Part shown: positions 1 through 5,737 of the stretch, one piece after another
How the letters are laid out: each line of letters starts with the position of its first letter
Numbering within the stretch: the first letter of the stretch is position 1
Assembly: GCA_024408905.1 (NCBI GenBank)
Contig: JAKSUP010000088.1
Span: forward strand, 1 to 6,024
Length of the DNA stretch: 6,024 nt
Direction: 5' to 3'
Source of the DNA: a bacterium
Lineage (GTDB): Bacteria > Cyanobacteriota > Vampirovibrionia > Gastranaerophilales > Gastranaerophilaceae
The notes under the pieces: model-generated
Databases searched by the model: none
Told to the model about the DNA's origin: nothing
Seen by the model: the letters and a program-made list of their open reading frames with translations, nothing else
Program-made: the position numbers and the translations under genes

Positions 1-1
1 A

Positions 2-265
2 GAGCAACAAGAACGTGAACGACTTAATCATTTAAGCTTAACTAAGCGTGAAGTGTTTTTAGCAATCTACAGGGATAAACAAATTACACCTGATATGATA
101 CGCTCAATGCTTACAACAGAGGAAGCAAAGATTGAATTTGATTATGCAAATGACTACTACAGAGGAAACCCTTTGATTGAACAATTAGGTCAAAGTCTTG
201 GTTATTCAACAGATGAACTAGATAATTTATTCATAAATAAATCCTTCTCAGAAAGCGAGGAATAA
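2..265 (+). CDS. 3' part of small phage-type protein of unknown function
   Basis: The frame is open from the left edge to the TAA at 263-265, so the gene begins outside the window and 87 codons are visible. The GTG at 53 is only an internal valine codon: the preceding codons are open and read as a charged stretch beginning EQQERERLNHLSLTKRE. The visible part is soluble, acidic towards its C-terminus (ends SFSESEE), probably helical, and has no membrane segment or cysteine. A central segment reads FDYANDYYRGNPLIEQLG. I do not recognise the family. The next gene starts one base after the stop and its ribosome binding site (GAGG, 257-260) lies inside this gene, so the two are probably translationally coupled in one phage operon that continues to terL. 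A structural or assembly role would be a guess from position only. Confidence 0.82.
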   Translation, partial: EQQERERLNHLSLTKREVFLAIYRDKQITPDMIRSMLTTEEAKIEFDYANDYYRGNPLIEQLGQSLGYSTDELDNLFINKSFSESEE

Positions 266-266
266 A

Positions 267-731
267 ATGTATAAATGGTATTCAAACAAAAAAGTTACAA
301 TATATTTTGATAAAATCCCCCAAGTTGCCATTAGATATTCGCTTCCTTCTGACAGTCTTGAATTAAAAAAATCAATAAAAAAATATCCTTTTATAAACAA
401 AAGAAATCTAAAAGTTTTACTTGAAGATAATAAAAAGAAGAAAGTATATTTCTTTGAAATCCCTAAAGGATATTGTTACGATGGTGCATCAATTCCAAAA
501 GTTTTTTGGAGGGTTATCGGTTCAAATACTGATAACTCTTTTTTAATACCGGCCCTGATTCATGATGTAATATGCCAAAATCATTCATATATAGAAAACG
601 ACAGAAAATTTTCGAGTGAAGTATTTAGTGCATTATTAGAAGCCTCCGGAGTTTTTCCGTTCAAACGATATTTAATGAAAAATGCTGTAGATGTACATCA
701 AAGATTCTGTCATTGGGATAGGGGTAAATAA
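267..731 (+). CDS. DUF1353 family phage protein
   Basis: This is a complete 154-residue protein. The core from about residue 64 matches my memory of DUF1353: IPKGYCYDGASIPKVFW, then a small-residue stretch, then ALIHDVIC with a conserved His-Asp pair, then NDRKFSSEVF with an acidic residue, and a final helix containing MKNAVDVHQRF. DUF1353 proteins of roughly this size are common in tailed phages and prophages. Their biochemical function is not established; the conserved H and D residues suggest metal binding or a hydrolase-like site, which is inference. The N-terminal 60 residues are lysine-rich and less typical. The start is the ATG at 267, with GAGG at 257-260 six bases upstream. It sits between a small phage-type gene (1-base gap) and terL (12-base gap), as in a co-transcribed late operon. 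Confidence 0.85.
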   Translation: MYKWYSNKKVTIYFDKIPQVAIRYSLPSDSLELKKSIKKYPFINKRNLKVLLEDNKKKKVYFFEIPKGYCYDGASIPKVFWRVIGSNTDNSFLIPALIHDVICQNHSYIENDRKFSSEVFSALLEASGVFPFKRYLMKNAVDVHQRFCHWDRGK

Positions 732-734
732 TGC

Positions 735-738
735 GAGG
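735..738 (+). promoter_or_regulatory. ribosome binding site that fixes the terL start
   Basis: GAGG lies five bases before the ATG at 744. The in-frame GTG at 738 overlaps the last base of this site and has no spaced Shine-Dalgarno of its own, so the ATG is preferred and the protein begins MAKYKLLDKQ. Confidence 0.6.
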
Positions 739-743
739 TGCTT

Positions 744-2045
744 ATGGCTAAATACAAGTTACTCGATAAACAACGTGAATTTATTGAAATACCACATTCA
801 AATGCTCTGGATGTTGCCTTGTATCAAGGAGGTTATGGCTCGGGCAAAACTTGGTGTGGTTCGCTTTTGGGAATACTTATGGCACGAAAATTCCCCGGTT
901 GTAAAGGGTTAGTTGGTGCAAAAGAATATGAACTCGTTCGGAAAACTACGCTTGTGAGTTATTTGGAGCATCTTGATGCATTAGGGTTTGTTGAAGATAA
1001 GGATTATATTTATAATAAAATTGATAAAATTATAAAATTCTCTAACGGTTCCGAAATTCTTTTTTCGGCGTTGGATGAACCTGAAAAATTCAAATCCTTA
1101 AACTTACATTGGGCTGAAATTGAAGAAGCATCACAAATAACCGATGCTTCTTTTAAACAGCTTTTGGGCAGGTTGAGAAATACTTATAGAGGTAAAAGCT
1201 GGGTTGATTTTCGCTACAGACTTTTTGGACACACAAATCCTCAATCTGATAAAGGTTGGATTTGGAAACGATTTGTCGAAAATAAAAAAGAAAACTATAG
1301 GCTTATTATAGCACCTACTACTAATAACATTTATCTTCCGACTCATTTCATCAAGTCTTTACAAGAAAGTTTTGATGAAGAATATTATAAAATTAATGTT
1401 CTGGGAGAATTTGGGGACTATTCCTCAGGACTTGTTGTAAAAGGATTTTCTGATAAAAACAAATTAAATTTGAAATATAACGAAAATCTTCCGTTACATC
1501 TTACTTGCGACTTCAACGTCGACCCTATGTGTTGGGCTGTTGCACACAAAGACAATGAAAATGTCTATTTTATTGATGAAATTGTTATTGAAAAAACAAC
1601 GACTCAACAAACAATAGAGGAATTTATAAGGCGTTATCCAAATCATAAATCTGAAATTATAATCAATGGTGATGCGTCAGGCGATAATCGTAGTACTCAA
1701 AGCGAATACACAAATTATGCGATTATTAAAAATGCACTAAAAGAACATGGGTATAAAAATGTTAAATTCAAACTTCGGGATTATAATCCTCCGATTCTCA
1801 ACCGTATTTCGGCATTTAATGCGAGAGTTAAAAATTCAAAAGGCATAAGTCATTTGTTTGTTGACCCAAGACGCTGCAAATGGATTTTATACAATATTTA
1901 TAATCTTTCATTTAAGGAAGGAACAAGTATTGTTGATGTTCCGACTCATAACCAAATAAAAACCAATCGGGATGCAAAATTTTTGGAGCATCCGTTTGAT
2001 GCAATTAGTTATTTGGTAGAGTATTATTGGAGGTTAAAGGGTTAG
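744..2045 (+). CDS. terL: phage terminase large subunit (packaging ATPase-nuclease)
   Basis: This 433-residue protein has the normal length and layout of a TerL of the Terminase_3/Terminase_6 type. It drives phage DNA into the empty capsid through the portal and cuts the concatemer. The N-terminal ATPase domain carries Walker A GYGSGKT (residues 30-36), a Walker B strand ending in acidic residues (LHWAEIEEAS, about 121-130, likely E127/E128), and the coupling motif GHTNP (162-166). The C-terminal RNase H-fold nuclease shows three well-spaced acidic residues: D256 in CDFNVDP, D310 in NGDASG, and D419 in HPFDAISY. These match the metal-binding triad expected for the family. No frameshift or missing catalytic residue is visible, so the gene looks functional. 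No small terminase subunit is recognisable here, and no portal gene follows. The stop overlaps by four bases the stop of a convergent minus-strand gene. Confidence 0.95.
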   Translation: MAKYKLLDKQREFIEIPHSNALDVALYQGGYGSGKTWCGSLLGILMARKFPGCKGLVGAKEYELVRKTTLVSYLEHLDALGFVEDKDYIYNKIDKIIKFSNGSEILFSALDEPEKFKSLNLHWAEIEEASQITDASFKQLLGRLRNTYRGKSWVDFRYRLFGHTNPQSDKGWIWKRFVENKKENYRLIIAPTTNNIYLPTHFIKSLQESFDEEYYKINVLGEFGDYSSGLVVKGFSDKNKLNLKYNENLPLHLTCDFNVDPMCWAVAHKDNENVYFIDEIVIEKTTTQQTIEEFIRRYPNHKSEIIINGDASGDNRSTQSEYTNYAIIKNALKEHGYKNVKFKLRDYNPPILNRISAFNARVKNSKGISHLFVDPRRCKWILYNIYNLSFKEGTSIVDVPTHNQIKTNRDAKFLEHPFDAISYLVEYYWRLKG

Positions 2046-2743
2046 TTTAAAGGTATTGGAACAAGTCGGCTGTAGAATTTATATTCGTTATAATTTTGGG
2101 GTAAAGTATTCCAATATCTGTATATCGTAAGTCCTTCTTTATTCAATTCTTTAACCAAGTTGTCTGCTTCAAGTGTATTTTTAGCTAAATATGGATAGCA
2201 AAACGGACTGATACAAGAATTTATATCAATCTCTAGGGAGTTATCTTCTGAATATTTTTCATGATAATTTCTAAATTTCATTAGACGGCTTTTGCCGTTA
2301 TCTCCTGTCTTTGGGGGCTGTTTTTGAACATCTTTTGGATGTTTTAAATCAGCTCCCATTTTTTTTATCCATAAACTGCTCCCTTTCATATCAAAAAATT
2401 TGTGCCATGCATTGAAACATGCTATCCCTTTTGGATTTGAATAATATGAATGAGCATTATCGACAATTAAATTAGGATACTTTTCAGTTAAAATATCAAT
2501 ATTATTTTCGCAAATTCCAAAATAATTCGGATATAAAATGGAAGCGTCTTTATTAAAATTTTGGGTGGGGAAAAAGTTGTCATCAATATGATAAAAAATC
2601 GGCTTGCATCCAACTTCTATAATGCTGTGCCTTATAACATCACATAGATAATAAGGGATATAAATTTCTTTTATTTCAAAAGTTTTTATAACATATTTTA
2701 AAGAATTTCTTGCTAAGTCAAATTTGTATTCAAAATATTCCAT
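2042..2743 (-). CDS. short DegT/DnrJ/StrS-type PLP aminotransferase-like protein
   Basis: Read from the ATG at 2743 this is 233 residues. It resembles the sugar aminotransferase fold (DegT/DnrJ/EryC1/StrS), whose members make amino sugars for O-antigen, capsule or antibiotics. Visible landmarks are EIYIPYYLCDVIRHSI near the N-terminus, LIVDNAHSY with the aspartate expected to contact the PLP ring (D95), and CFNAWHKFFDMKGSSLW, where K115 falls where the PLP-binding lysine is expected. The frame extends to a TTG at 2800 and includes an ATG at 2758. The TTG overlaps a likely -35 box and the extra residues (ILLCCLMYYIYM) look non-native, so the ATG at 2743 is chosen; no start has a good Shine-Dalgarno. 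The protein is shorter than the roughly 360-residue family norm and stops just after RLVPIPLN, where a C-terminal helix would be expected. A Lys/Pro/Gly-rich stretch (about 131-156) follows the active site. It may be a small family variant, a truncated gene, or phage cargo. Confidence 0.78.
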   Translation of the reverse strand: MEYFEYKFDLARNSLKYVIKTFEIKEIYIPYYLCDVIRHSIIEVGCKPIFYHIDDNFFPTQNFNKDASILYPNYFGICENNIDILTEKYPNLIVDNAHSYYSNPKGIACFNAWHKFFDMKGSSLWIKKMGADLKHPKDVQKQPPKTGDNGKSRLMKFRNYHEKYSEDNSLEIDINSCISPFCYPYLAKNTLEADNLVKELNKEGLTIYRYWNTLPQNYNEYKFYSRLVPIPLN

Positions 2744-2762
2744 ATAGATATAGTACATTAAA

Positions 2763-2794
2763 CAACACAACAAAATATATATTTTGTTGTGTTG
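2763..2794. repeat. 32-base perfect palindrome, possible operator
   Basis: The 16-base half site CAACACAACAAAATAT is followed directly by its exact reverse complement. The symmetry breaks at the next base on both sides. The palindrome covers the spacer and -10 region of the putative aminotransferase promoter, a position suited to a dimeric repressor. It has no loop and no U-tract, so it is not a convincing terminator; cruciform extrusion is possible. Its core recurs at 3213-3237. Confidence 0.7.
2764..2788 (+). repeat. 25-base direct repeat, left copy
   Basis: These 25 bases are identical to 3213-3237 in the same orientation. This copy lies inside the longer palindrome 2763-2794. The pair brackets the structured non-coding block and could be a recombination or insertion footprint, or two copies of the same regulatory site. 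Confidence 0.75.
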
Positions 2795-2800
2795 AGTCAA
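2772..2800 (-). promoter_or_regulatory. likely promoter of the aminotransferase gene
   Basis: On the minus strand TTGACT (2800-2795) resembles a -35 box. It is followed after 17 bases by TATTTT (2777-2772), or after 15 by TATATT, as a -10 box. Transcription would start near 2765, leaving about 20 untranslated bases before the ATG at 2743. The -10 region lies inside the palindrome at 2763-2794. Confidence 0.45.
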
Positions 2801-2809
2801 TTGCTACAT

Positions 2810-2839
2810 GTCGCTTTCTTGTATCGACAAGAAAGCGAC
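2810..2839. repeat. 13-bp perfect hairpin with ATCG loop
   Basis: The left arm GTCGCTTTCTTGT (2810-2822) and right arm ACAAGAAAGCGAC (2827-2839) are exact reverse complements around a four-base loop. No T-run follows on either strand, so it is not an intrinsic terminator. It is the left-most element of the stem-loop block. Confidence 0.8.
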
Positions 2840-2862
2840 GGAAAGAAACTCCCGACTCGAAT

Positions 2863-3013
2863 TGCGTTCGCACGAGAATATAAGCTGTTCAACTCAAGAC
2901 AAGCAAACTCGGGGTATAAATACCCCTCAGACAGTGCTTGTCTTTGTCGTTGTTTCACAGATATTCTCGGCTCACTCCATTACGGTCGGCTTAATTTGTA
3001 ATCTGCGAACGTA
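2863..3013. other. predicted three-way junction
   Basis: CGTTCGCA (2865-2872) pairs with TGCGAACG (3004-3011), and the stem extends two pairs outward through a G-T and a T-A pair. Directly inside it, CGAGAATAT (2873-2881) pairs with ATATTCTCG (2961-2969). Further in, AAGACAAGCA (2896-2905) pairs with TGCTTGTCTT (2935-2944), and GGGGTA (2911-2916) pairs with TACCCC (2921-2926) around a TAAA loop. ATTAC (2979-2983) pairs with GTAAT (2998-3002), one base from the closing stem. The nested helices form a consistent fold without conflicting pairs. Confidence 0.55.
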
Positions 3014-3117
3014 CTTGCATGGGCGAGCGTCATTTAGCGAGCCTAAGAGTGTGGACCTACGGTCCACAACTACCATTTGGTCATTTCACCCGAAGGGTGA
3101 TATGAACACCAATGGGG

Positions 3118-3182
3118 TTTTCTCTTTCTTTAGGGGGTTTTCTTTCTCTTTTGTTCATAAGGTAAAAGAGAAAGAAAACCCC
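3118..3182. repeat. 19-bp inverted repeat preceded by a homopyrimidine mirror repeat
   Basis: The arm at 3134-3152 (GGGG then TTTTCTTTCTCTTTT) is exactly complementary to 3164-3182, with an 11-base loop (3153-3163). Just upstream, TTTTCTCTTTCTTT (3118-3131) is the exact mirror image of 3139-3152. It therefore runs in register, in parallel, with the purine arm AAAAGAGAAAGAAA (3164-3177): 14 of 14 T-A:T or C-G:C Hoogsteen matches. The + strand alone could thus form a triple helix, and the duplex DNA could form H-DNA. No U-tract follows, so it is not a typical terminator. Confidence 0.75.
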
Positions 3183-3212
3183 AAATAAAAGAAATAAAAT
3201 TAATTAAAACTT

Positions 3213-3237
3213 AACACAACAAAATATATATTTTGTT
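3213..3237 (+). repeat. 25-base direct repeat, right copy
   Basis: This is an exact copy of 2764-2788. Here the self-complementary part is 20 bases (3218-3237), because the right flank is ATAA instead of the GTGTTG that completes the longer palindrome in the left copy. It abuts the terminator of the amylase-like gene. No clear promoter boxes accompany this copy. Confidence 0.75.
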
Positions 3238-3240
3238 ATA

Positions 3241-3276
3241 AAAATTAAAAAAAGAAACCGAGATTTTTAATCTCGG
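3241..3276 (-). terminator. intrinsic terminator of the amylase-like gene
   Basis: On the minus strand an 8-bp stem CCGAGATT/AATCTCGG with a three-base loop (3258-3276) is followed by TTTCTTTTTTTAATTTT (3257-3241). It lies about 80 bases past the stop at 3357, which fits Rho-independent termination of that gene. On the + strand no T-run follows the stem, so it acts in one direction. Confidence 0.88.
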
Positions 3277-3289
3277 CGTTATCCCATTA

Positions 3290-3317
3290 TTACTTAATCG
3301 TAGTTTACTTAATCGTA
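3290..3317. repeat. 13-base tandem repeat, two copies
   Basis: TTACTTAATCGTA occurs at 3290-3302 and again at 3305-3317, a period of 15 bases, in the 3' untranslated region of the amylase-like gene. A small inverted repeat GAAAATA-G-TATTTTC follows at 3334-3348. No function is evident; slippage is a simple explanation. Confidence 0.6.
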
Positions 3318-3356
3318 AATTATACTCCACTATGAAAATAGTATTTTCTATTACCT

Positions 3357-5630
3357 CTACTTTAATACCGTGAAGAACTTGAATTCAGCTGGCATCAATT
3401 TGCCAAACGTCATAGAGTTTGTTGCTGCAACAAATTTTTCCTCTACATAATCAGTTCCGTCAAAACGGTACTCTGAAACTATTGAATAATCACAAGATAG
3501 TTCAATAGTCTTATCAAAAACTTCTGTTCCCTCTCTTTCTTCTGTCCATGAATTTCCGTTATCTTCCATGCAGAATTTCTCTCTCGGATTATTATAATTA
3601 GCCACAACCAAAATAGAGTTTTTTACTCCTTCTTTTTGGATTTGCCAAGCGACAAAACCGTCATCATCTTGCCTTATGATGTGTGCTTCGCCATCTGTTA
3701 TTACGTTATTTGATTTTGCAAATCTGTCAATTGCGTCAAATTTTGCATAAAAATCGTAATCTTTTCCTCTTTTCATAGAAATTTCAGAGCCAATAACCTC
3801 TTCAATTCCACCGTTAGTAAATGATTCGTCTCCATCAATATACAAAACAGGCCTTTGCGCAAATCTTCCACCGGGGATGAATTTGTATTTGAACCACTTG
3901 AATAATGCACCTTCTTTTCCTAATTGTGCAGGATATCTGTCAATTGCTTCAAATTCACCGTCTTGATTGTTATAAGTTTTTAAGACAGATAACGGTGTCA
4001 TTTTGTCTGTTTCAGAATTGTAATTTGATAGATACAAATTGTCATCTGCTATATCTTGAGGAGTTTTTGAGCTTTGAGAAACAATATCATTACCCCACAA
4101 CAGGTCAAAATTCATATCCTCGTGGTATTCTTTATAATAATTATCCCATAGCATATATTCTGCCAATGTTGCAAAGTATGGTACTTTTTGTTTCATAGCA
4201 GTATTTAGCATCCCTAAAACTTTTCTTGGCGCACGGTAACTTATCGGTGTGCCTTCACTTTCAGAAACCTCATCAACAACGTGGTCGATATGATCAACTC
4301 TGAAACCGTCAAAGTTATAATCTTCCTGAAGTTTTTTCATATAATCAATGAAGAATTTTATAACGTCATTATTATATTCGCCATTTTCCAGACATACAAA
4401 GTAGTATGGAGTTTGACAATCAAGATTTGCAAAATGTGTAACATCTTCTCCGTCAACTTTGTAGTGTTTGAATGTTGGGAAAGATGCCCCATCGCTCATT
4501 CTGTCAAAAACCGGAACGCCTGCAGAACACCAAGCTCCACCGGGAGCAGGCCACATTCCTTCTTTAATTAATGCACCAATAATTTCGCCTTGATTTGTTA
4601 TATTATTTTCACACAATTTTTTGCCACGAGGATTTTTTGCAACGCTATTTATAATTAATTTTGCTTTCTTGTGCAATCTCTCTTGAATACTCTTTTCAAG
4701 CATAGAATTTGATAAGAAAATTTTTGTTTCTTTTAAAAGTTCATCAATTTCGTTGAACATATTTTGATAATGTTCTGCTAAATCTCCGTAACTCTCACCT
4801 TTTAAAGATTTTTTGTAAATTCCTCCGACAATTGCTAAATCGTCTTGTGAATACTTATCTTTTAAATCCTCTAAAACTTTATCAACATTTTTGCTAAGTT
4901 CATCAATCAAAGCATTTATATCAAACCATCTTGCACAATCAGGAGTTGAAAGTACAATTTTTGAATACCTTCCGGTTTGAGGCAAAATGTCATAAATTAC
5001 AGGGTGACCTGCAAGTTGAGATAATTTGATAAGCATTTTTACTTGTTCATCAGCATTTAAACCTGTCTTTTCGTATATTAATTTGTCTTCCAAATTAGGA
5101 CTTACACAGCTTGCTGTAGGCAGATACGCACAACCAAATTCACGTGGGTGAAAAGGAATTAAATACATTGTTGTATTAAATATTCCGTTTTCATAGCTTC
5201 CTGTTGGTAAAATTAATAATTGTCTTAACCAATCTATAAATTTACCACAATCTTCTTTTTCGTTTCCGTTCCCCAAACCTGCCAAGTTAACAAGTTTTAT
5301 ATTGTGACCTTCTTTTTGTAACCAAGAAGAATCTTTTATCCCTGCTCTCTCCAGTACGCTGATTTTTGTAAAATTAAATTTACCGTCTTTTAATACACCT
5401 TCATTTTCCCATTTTGTTTCAAGAGCAAAAATAACTTCAGCATCAGTTAATTCTTCCAATGCTTTTATGTGTGGATAAGGTAAGTAACCATATTTTTCCA
5501 TTTCAGATTTTAGATATTCTTTTCTTTCGTATGTTATATTGTCAAAAGAGTACAAACCCTTTAATTTGGAATAAAATTCGTTAACTGATTCCAAACAACT
5601 TGTTTCTCTCTTAAAAAGAAAACCTAGCAT
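3357..5630 (-). CDS. alpha-amylase-like (GH13-type) glycoside hydrolase, atypical
   Basis: This complete 757-residue protein starts at the ATG at 5630, with AAGGAG (5641-5636) five bases upstream. It lacks a signal peptide or membrane segment, so it probably acts in the cytoplasm on glycogen, maltodextrin or a related alpha-glucan or alpha-glucoside. The TIM-barrel landmarks of GH13 can be followed: region I VIYDILPQTG (D214), region II DGFRVDHIDH with the expected arginine R444 and nucleophile D446, region III ATLAEYML with acid/base E491, and region IV YNNQD with the stabilising D557. A beta-rich C-terminal domain spans about 650-757. Oddly, the usual region I Asn-His reads Gln-Thr and the region IV NHD reads NQD, so the subsite -1 histidines are missing. 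The long N-terminal part (1-200) and a helical charged insertion (about 235-335) enlarge the enzyme. Substrate and subfamily cannot be told from sequence; a transglycosylase or an altered specificity is possible. It is apparently monocistronic, with its own terminator. Confidence 0.85.
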   Translation of the reverse strand: MLGFLFKRETSCLESVNEFYSKLKGLYSFDNITYERKEYLKSEMEKYGYLPYPHIKALEELTDAEVIFALETKWENEGVLKDGKFNFTKISVLERAGIKDSSWLQKEGHNIKLVNLAGLGNGNEKEDCGKFIDWLRQLLILPTGSYENGIFNTTMYLIPFHPREFGCAYLPTASCVSPNLEDKLIYEKTGLNADEQVKMLIKLSQLAGHPVIYDILPQTGRYSKIVLSTPDCARWFDINALIDELSKNVDKVLEDLKDKYSQDDLAIVGGIYKKSLKGESYGDLAEHYQNMFNEIDELLKETKIFLSNSMLEKSIQERLHKKAKLIINSVAKNPRGKKLCENNITNQGEIIGALIKEGMWPAPGGAWCSAGVPVFDRMSDGASFPTFKHYKVDGEDVTHFANLDCQTPYYFVCLENGEYNNDVIKFFIDYMKKLQEDYNFDGFRVDHIDHVVDEVSESEGTPISYRAPRKVLGMLNTAMKQKVPYFATLAEYMLWDNYYKEYHEDMNFDLLWGNDIVSQSSKTPQDIADDNLYLSNYNSETDKMTPLSVLKTYNNQDGEFEAIDRYPAQLGKEGALFKWFKYKFIPGGRFAQRPVLYIDGDESFTNGGIEEVIGSEISMKRGKDYDFYAKFDAIDRFAKSNNVITDGEAHIIRQDDDGFVAWQIQKEGVKNSILVVANYNNPREKFCMEDNGNSWTEEREGTEVFDKTIELSCDYSIVSEYRFDGTDYVEEKFVAATNSMTFGKLMPAEFKFFTVLK

Positions 5631-5707
5631 ATTTTCTCCTTGTAAAAATGATTGTGATATTTTTGTGATTTAAACGGGATTTTCGTATATAAGAACAATA
5701 TCATGTT

Positions 5708-5737
5708 AATATATTTTTTACAAACAAAATGTTACAA
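5708..5737 (-). promoter_or_regulatory. possible promoter of the amylase-like gene
   Basis: On the minus strand TTGTAA (5737-5732) and TATATT (5713-5708) are separated by 18 bases and could be -35 and -10 boxes, leaving about 70 bases of leader before the ATG at 5630. The -35 box falls within the inverted repeat at 5723-5753. The region is AT-rich and other placements are possible. Confidence 0.3.

Larger units (their letters stand above)
2810..3182. other. dense stem-loop block, candidate structured RNA or small mobile element
   Basis: These roughly 370 bases between two minus-strand genes carry no convincing coding sequence but many pairings: a 13-bp hairpin (2810-2839); an outer stem 2865-2872/3004-3011 enclosing a long arm (2873-2881/2961-2969, then 2896-2905/2935-2944, then 2911-2916/2921-2926) and a short arm (2979-2983/2998-3002), which makes a three-way junction; a 7-bp hairpin GTGGACC-TAC-GGTCCAC (3051-3067); an imperfect long hairpin closing on CACCC-GAA-GGGTG (3073-3115); and a 19-bp hairpin (3134-3182). 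The base composition is visibly richer in G and C than the flanks. No terminator U-tract follows on either strand, so the strand and ends are unknown. It matches no RNA family I can name. Open frames at 2789-3001 and 2808-3188 run through the stems and look accidental. Confidence 0.55.

Noticed and set aside
2285..2298. Hairpin ACGGC-TTTT-GCCGT as a terminator for terL
   Set aside because: It lies 240 bases past the terL stop, inside the convergent coding sequence, has a short stem and no following T-run.
2763..2794. Palindrome as a bidirectional terminator
   Set aside because: The stem would be AT-rich with no loop and no U-tract, and it sits upstream of the minus-strand gene, where a promoter is expected.
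2744..2800. Longer start of the aminotransferase at TTG 2800
   Set aside because: The start codon would overlap the likely -35 box, and the added residues come from the palindrome and look non-native. The ATG at 2743 gives a typical N-terminus; the ATG at 2758 stays possible.
2789..3001. Open + strand frame across the left half of the stem-loop block (70 codons)
   Set aside because: It runs through the hairpin arms, overlaps another open frame, has no ribosome binding site, and its translation looks like no protein family. The open frame is better explained by the structured, low-stop sequence.
2810..3182. CRISPR array, integron attC sites or tRNA
   Set aside because: No regularly spaced identical repeats, no paired GTTRRRY/RYYYAAC ends, and no tRNA T-arm or cloverleaf could be found.
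2808..3188. Open + strand frame of 126 codons across the whole block
   Set aside because: The translation ends in repeats such as FSFFRGFSFSF, which come directly from the pyrimidine tracts. There is no Shine-Dalgarno, and every stem arm is read in arbitrary frame.
3905..4571. Open + strand frames opposite the amylase-like gene
   Set aside because: They are antisense to a well-supported long coding sequence with recognisable catalytic motifs, and show no family likeness or start signals.
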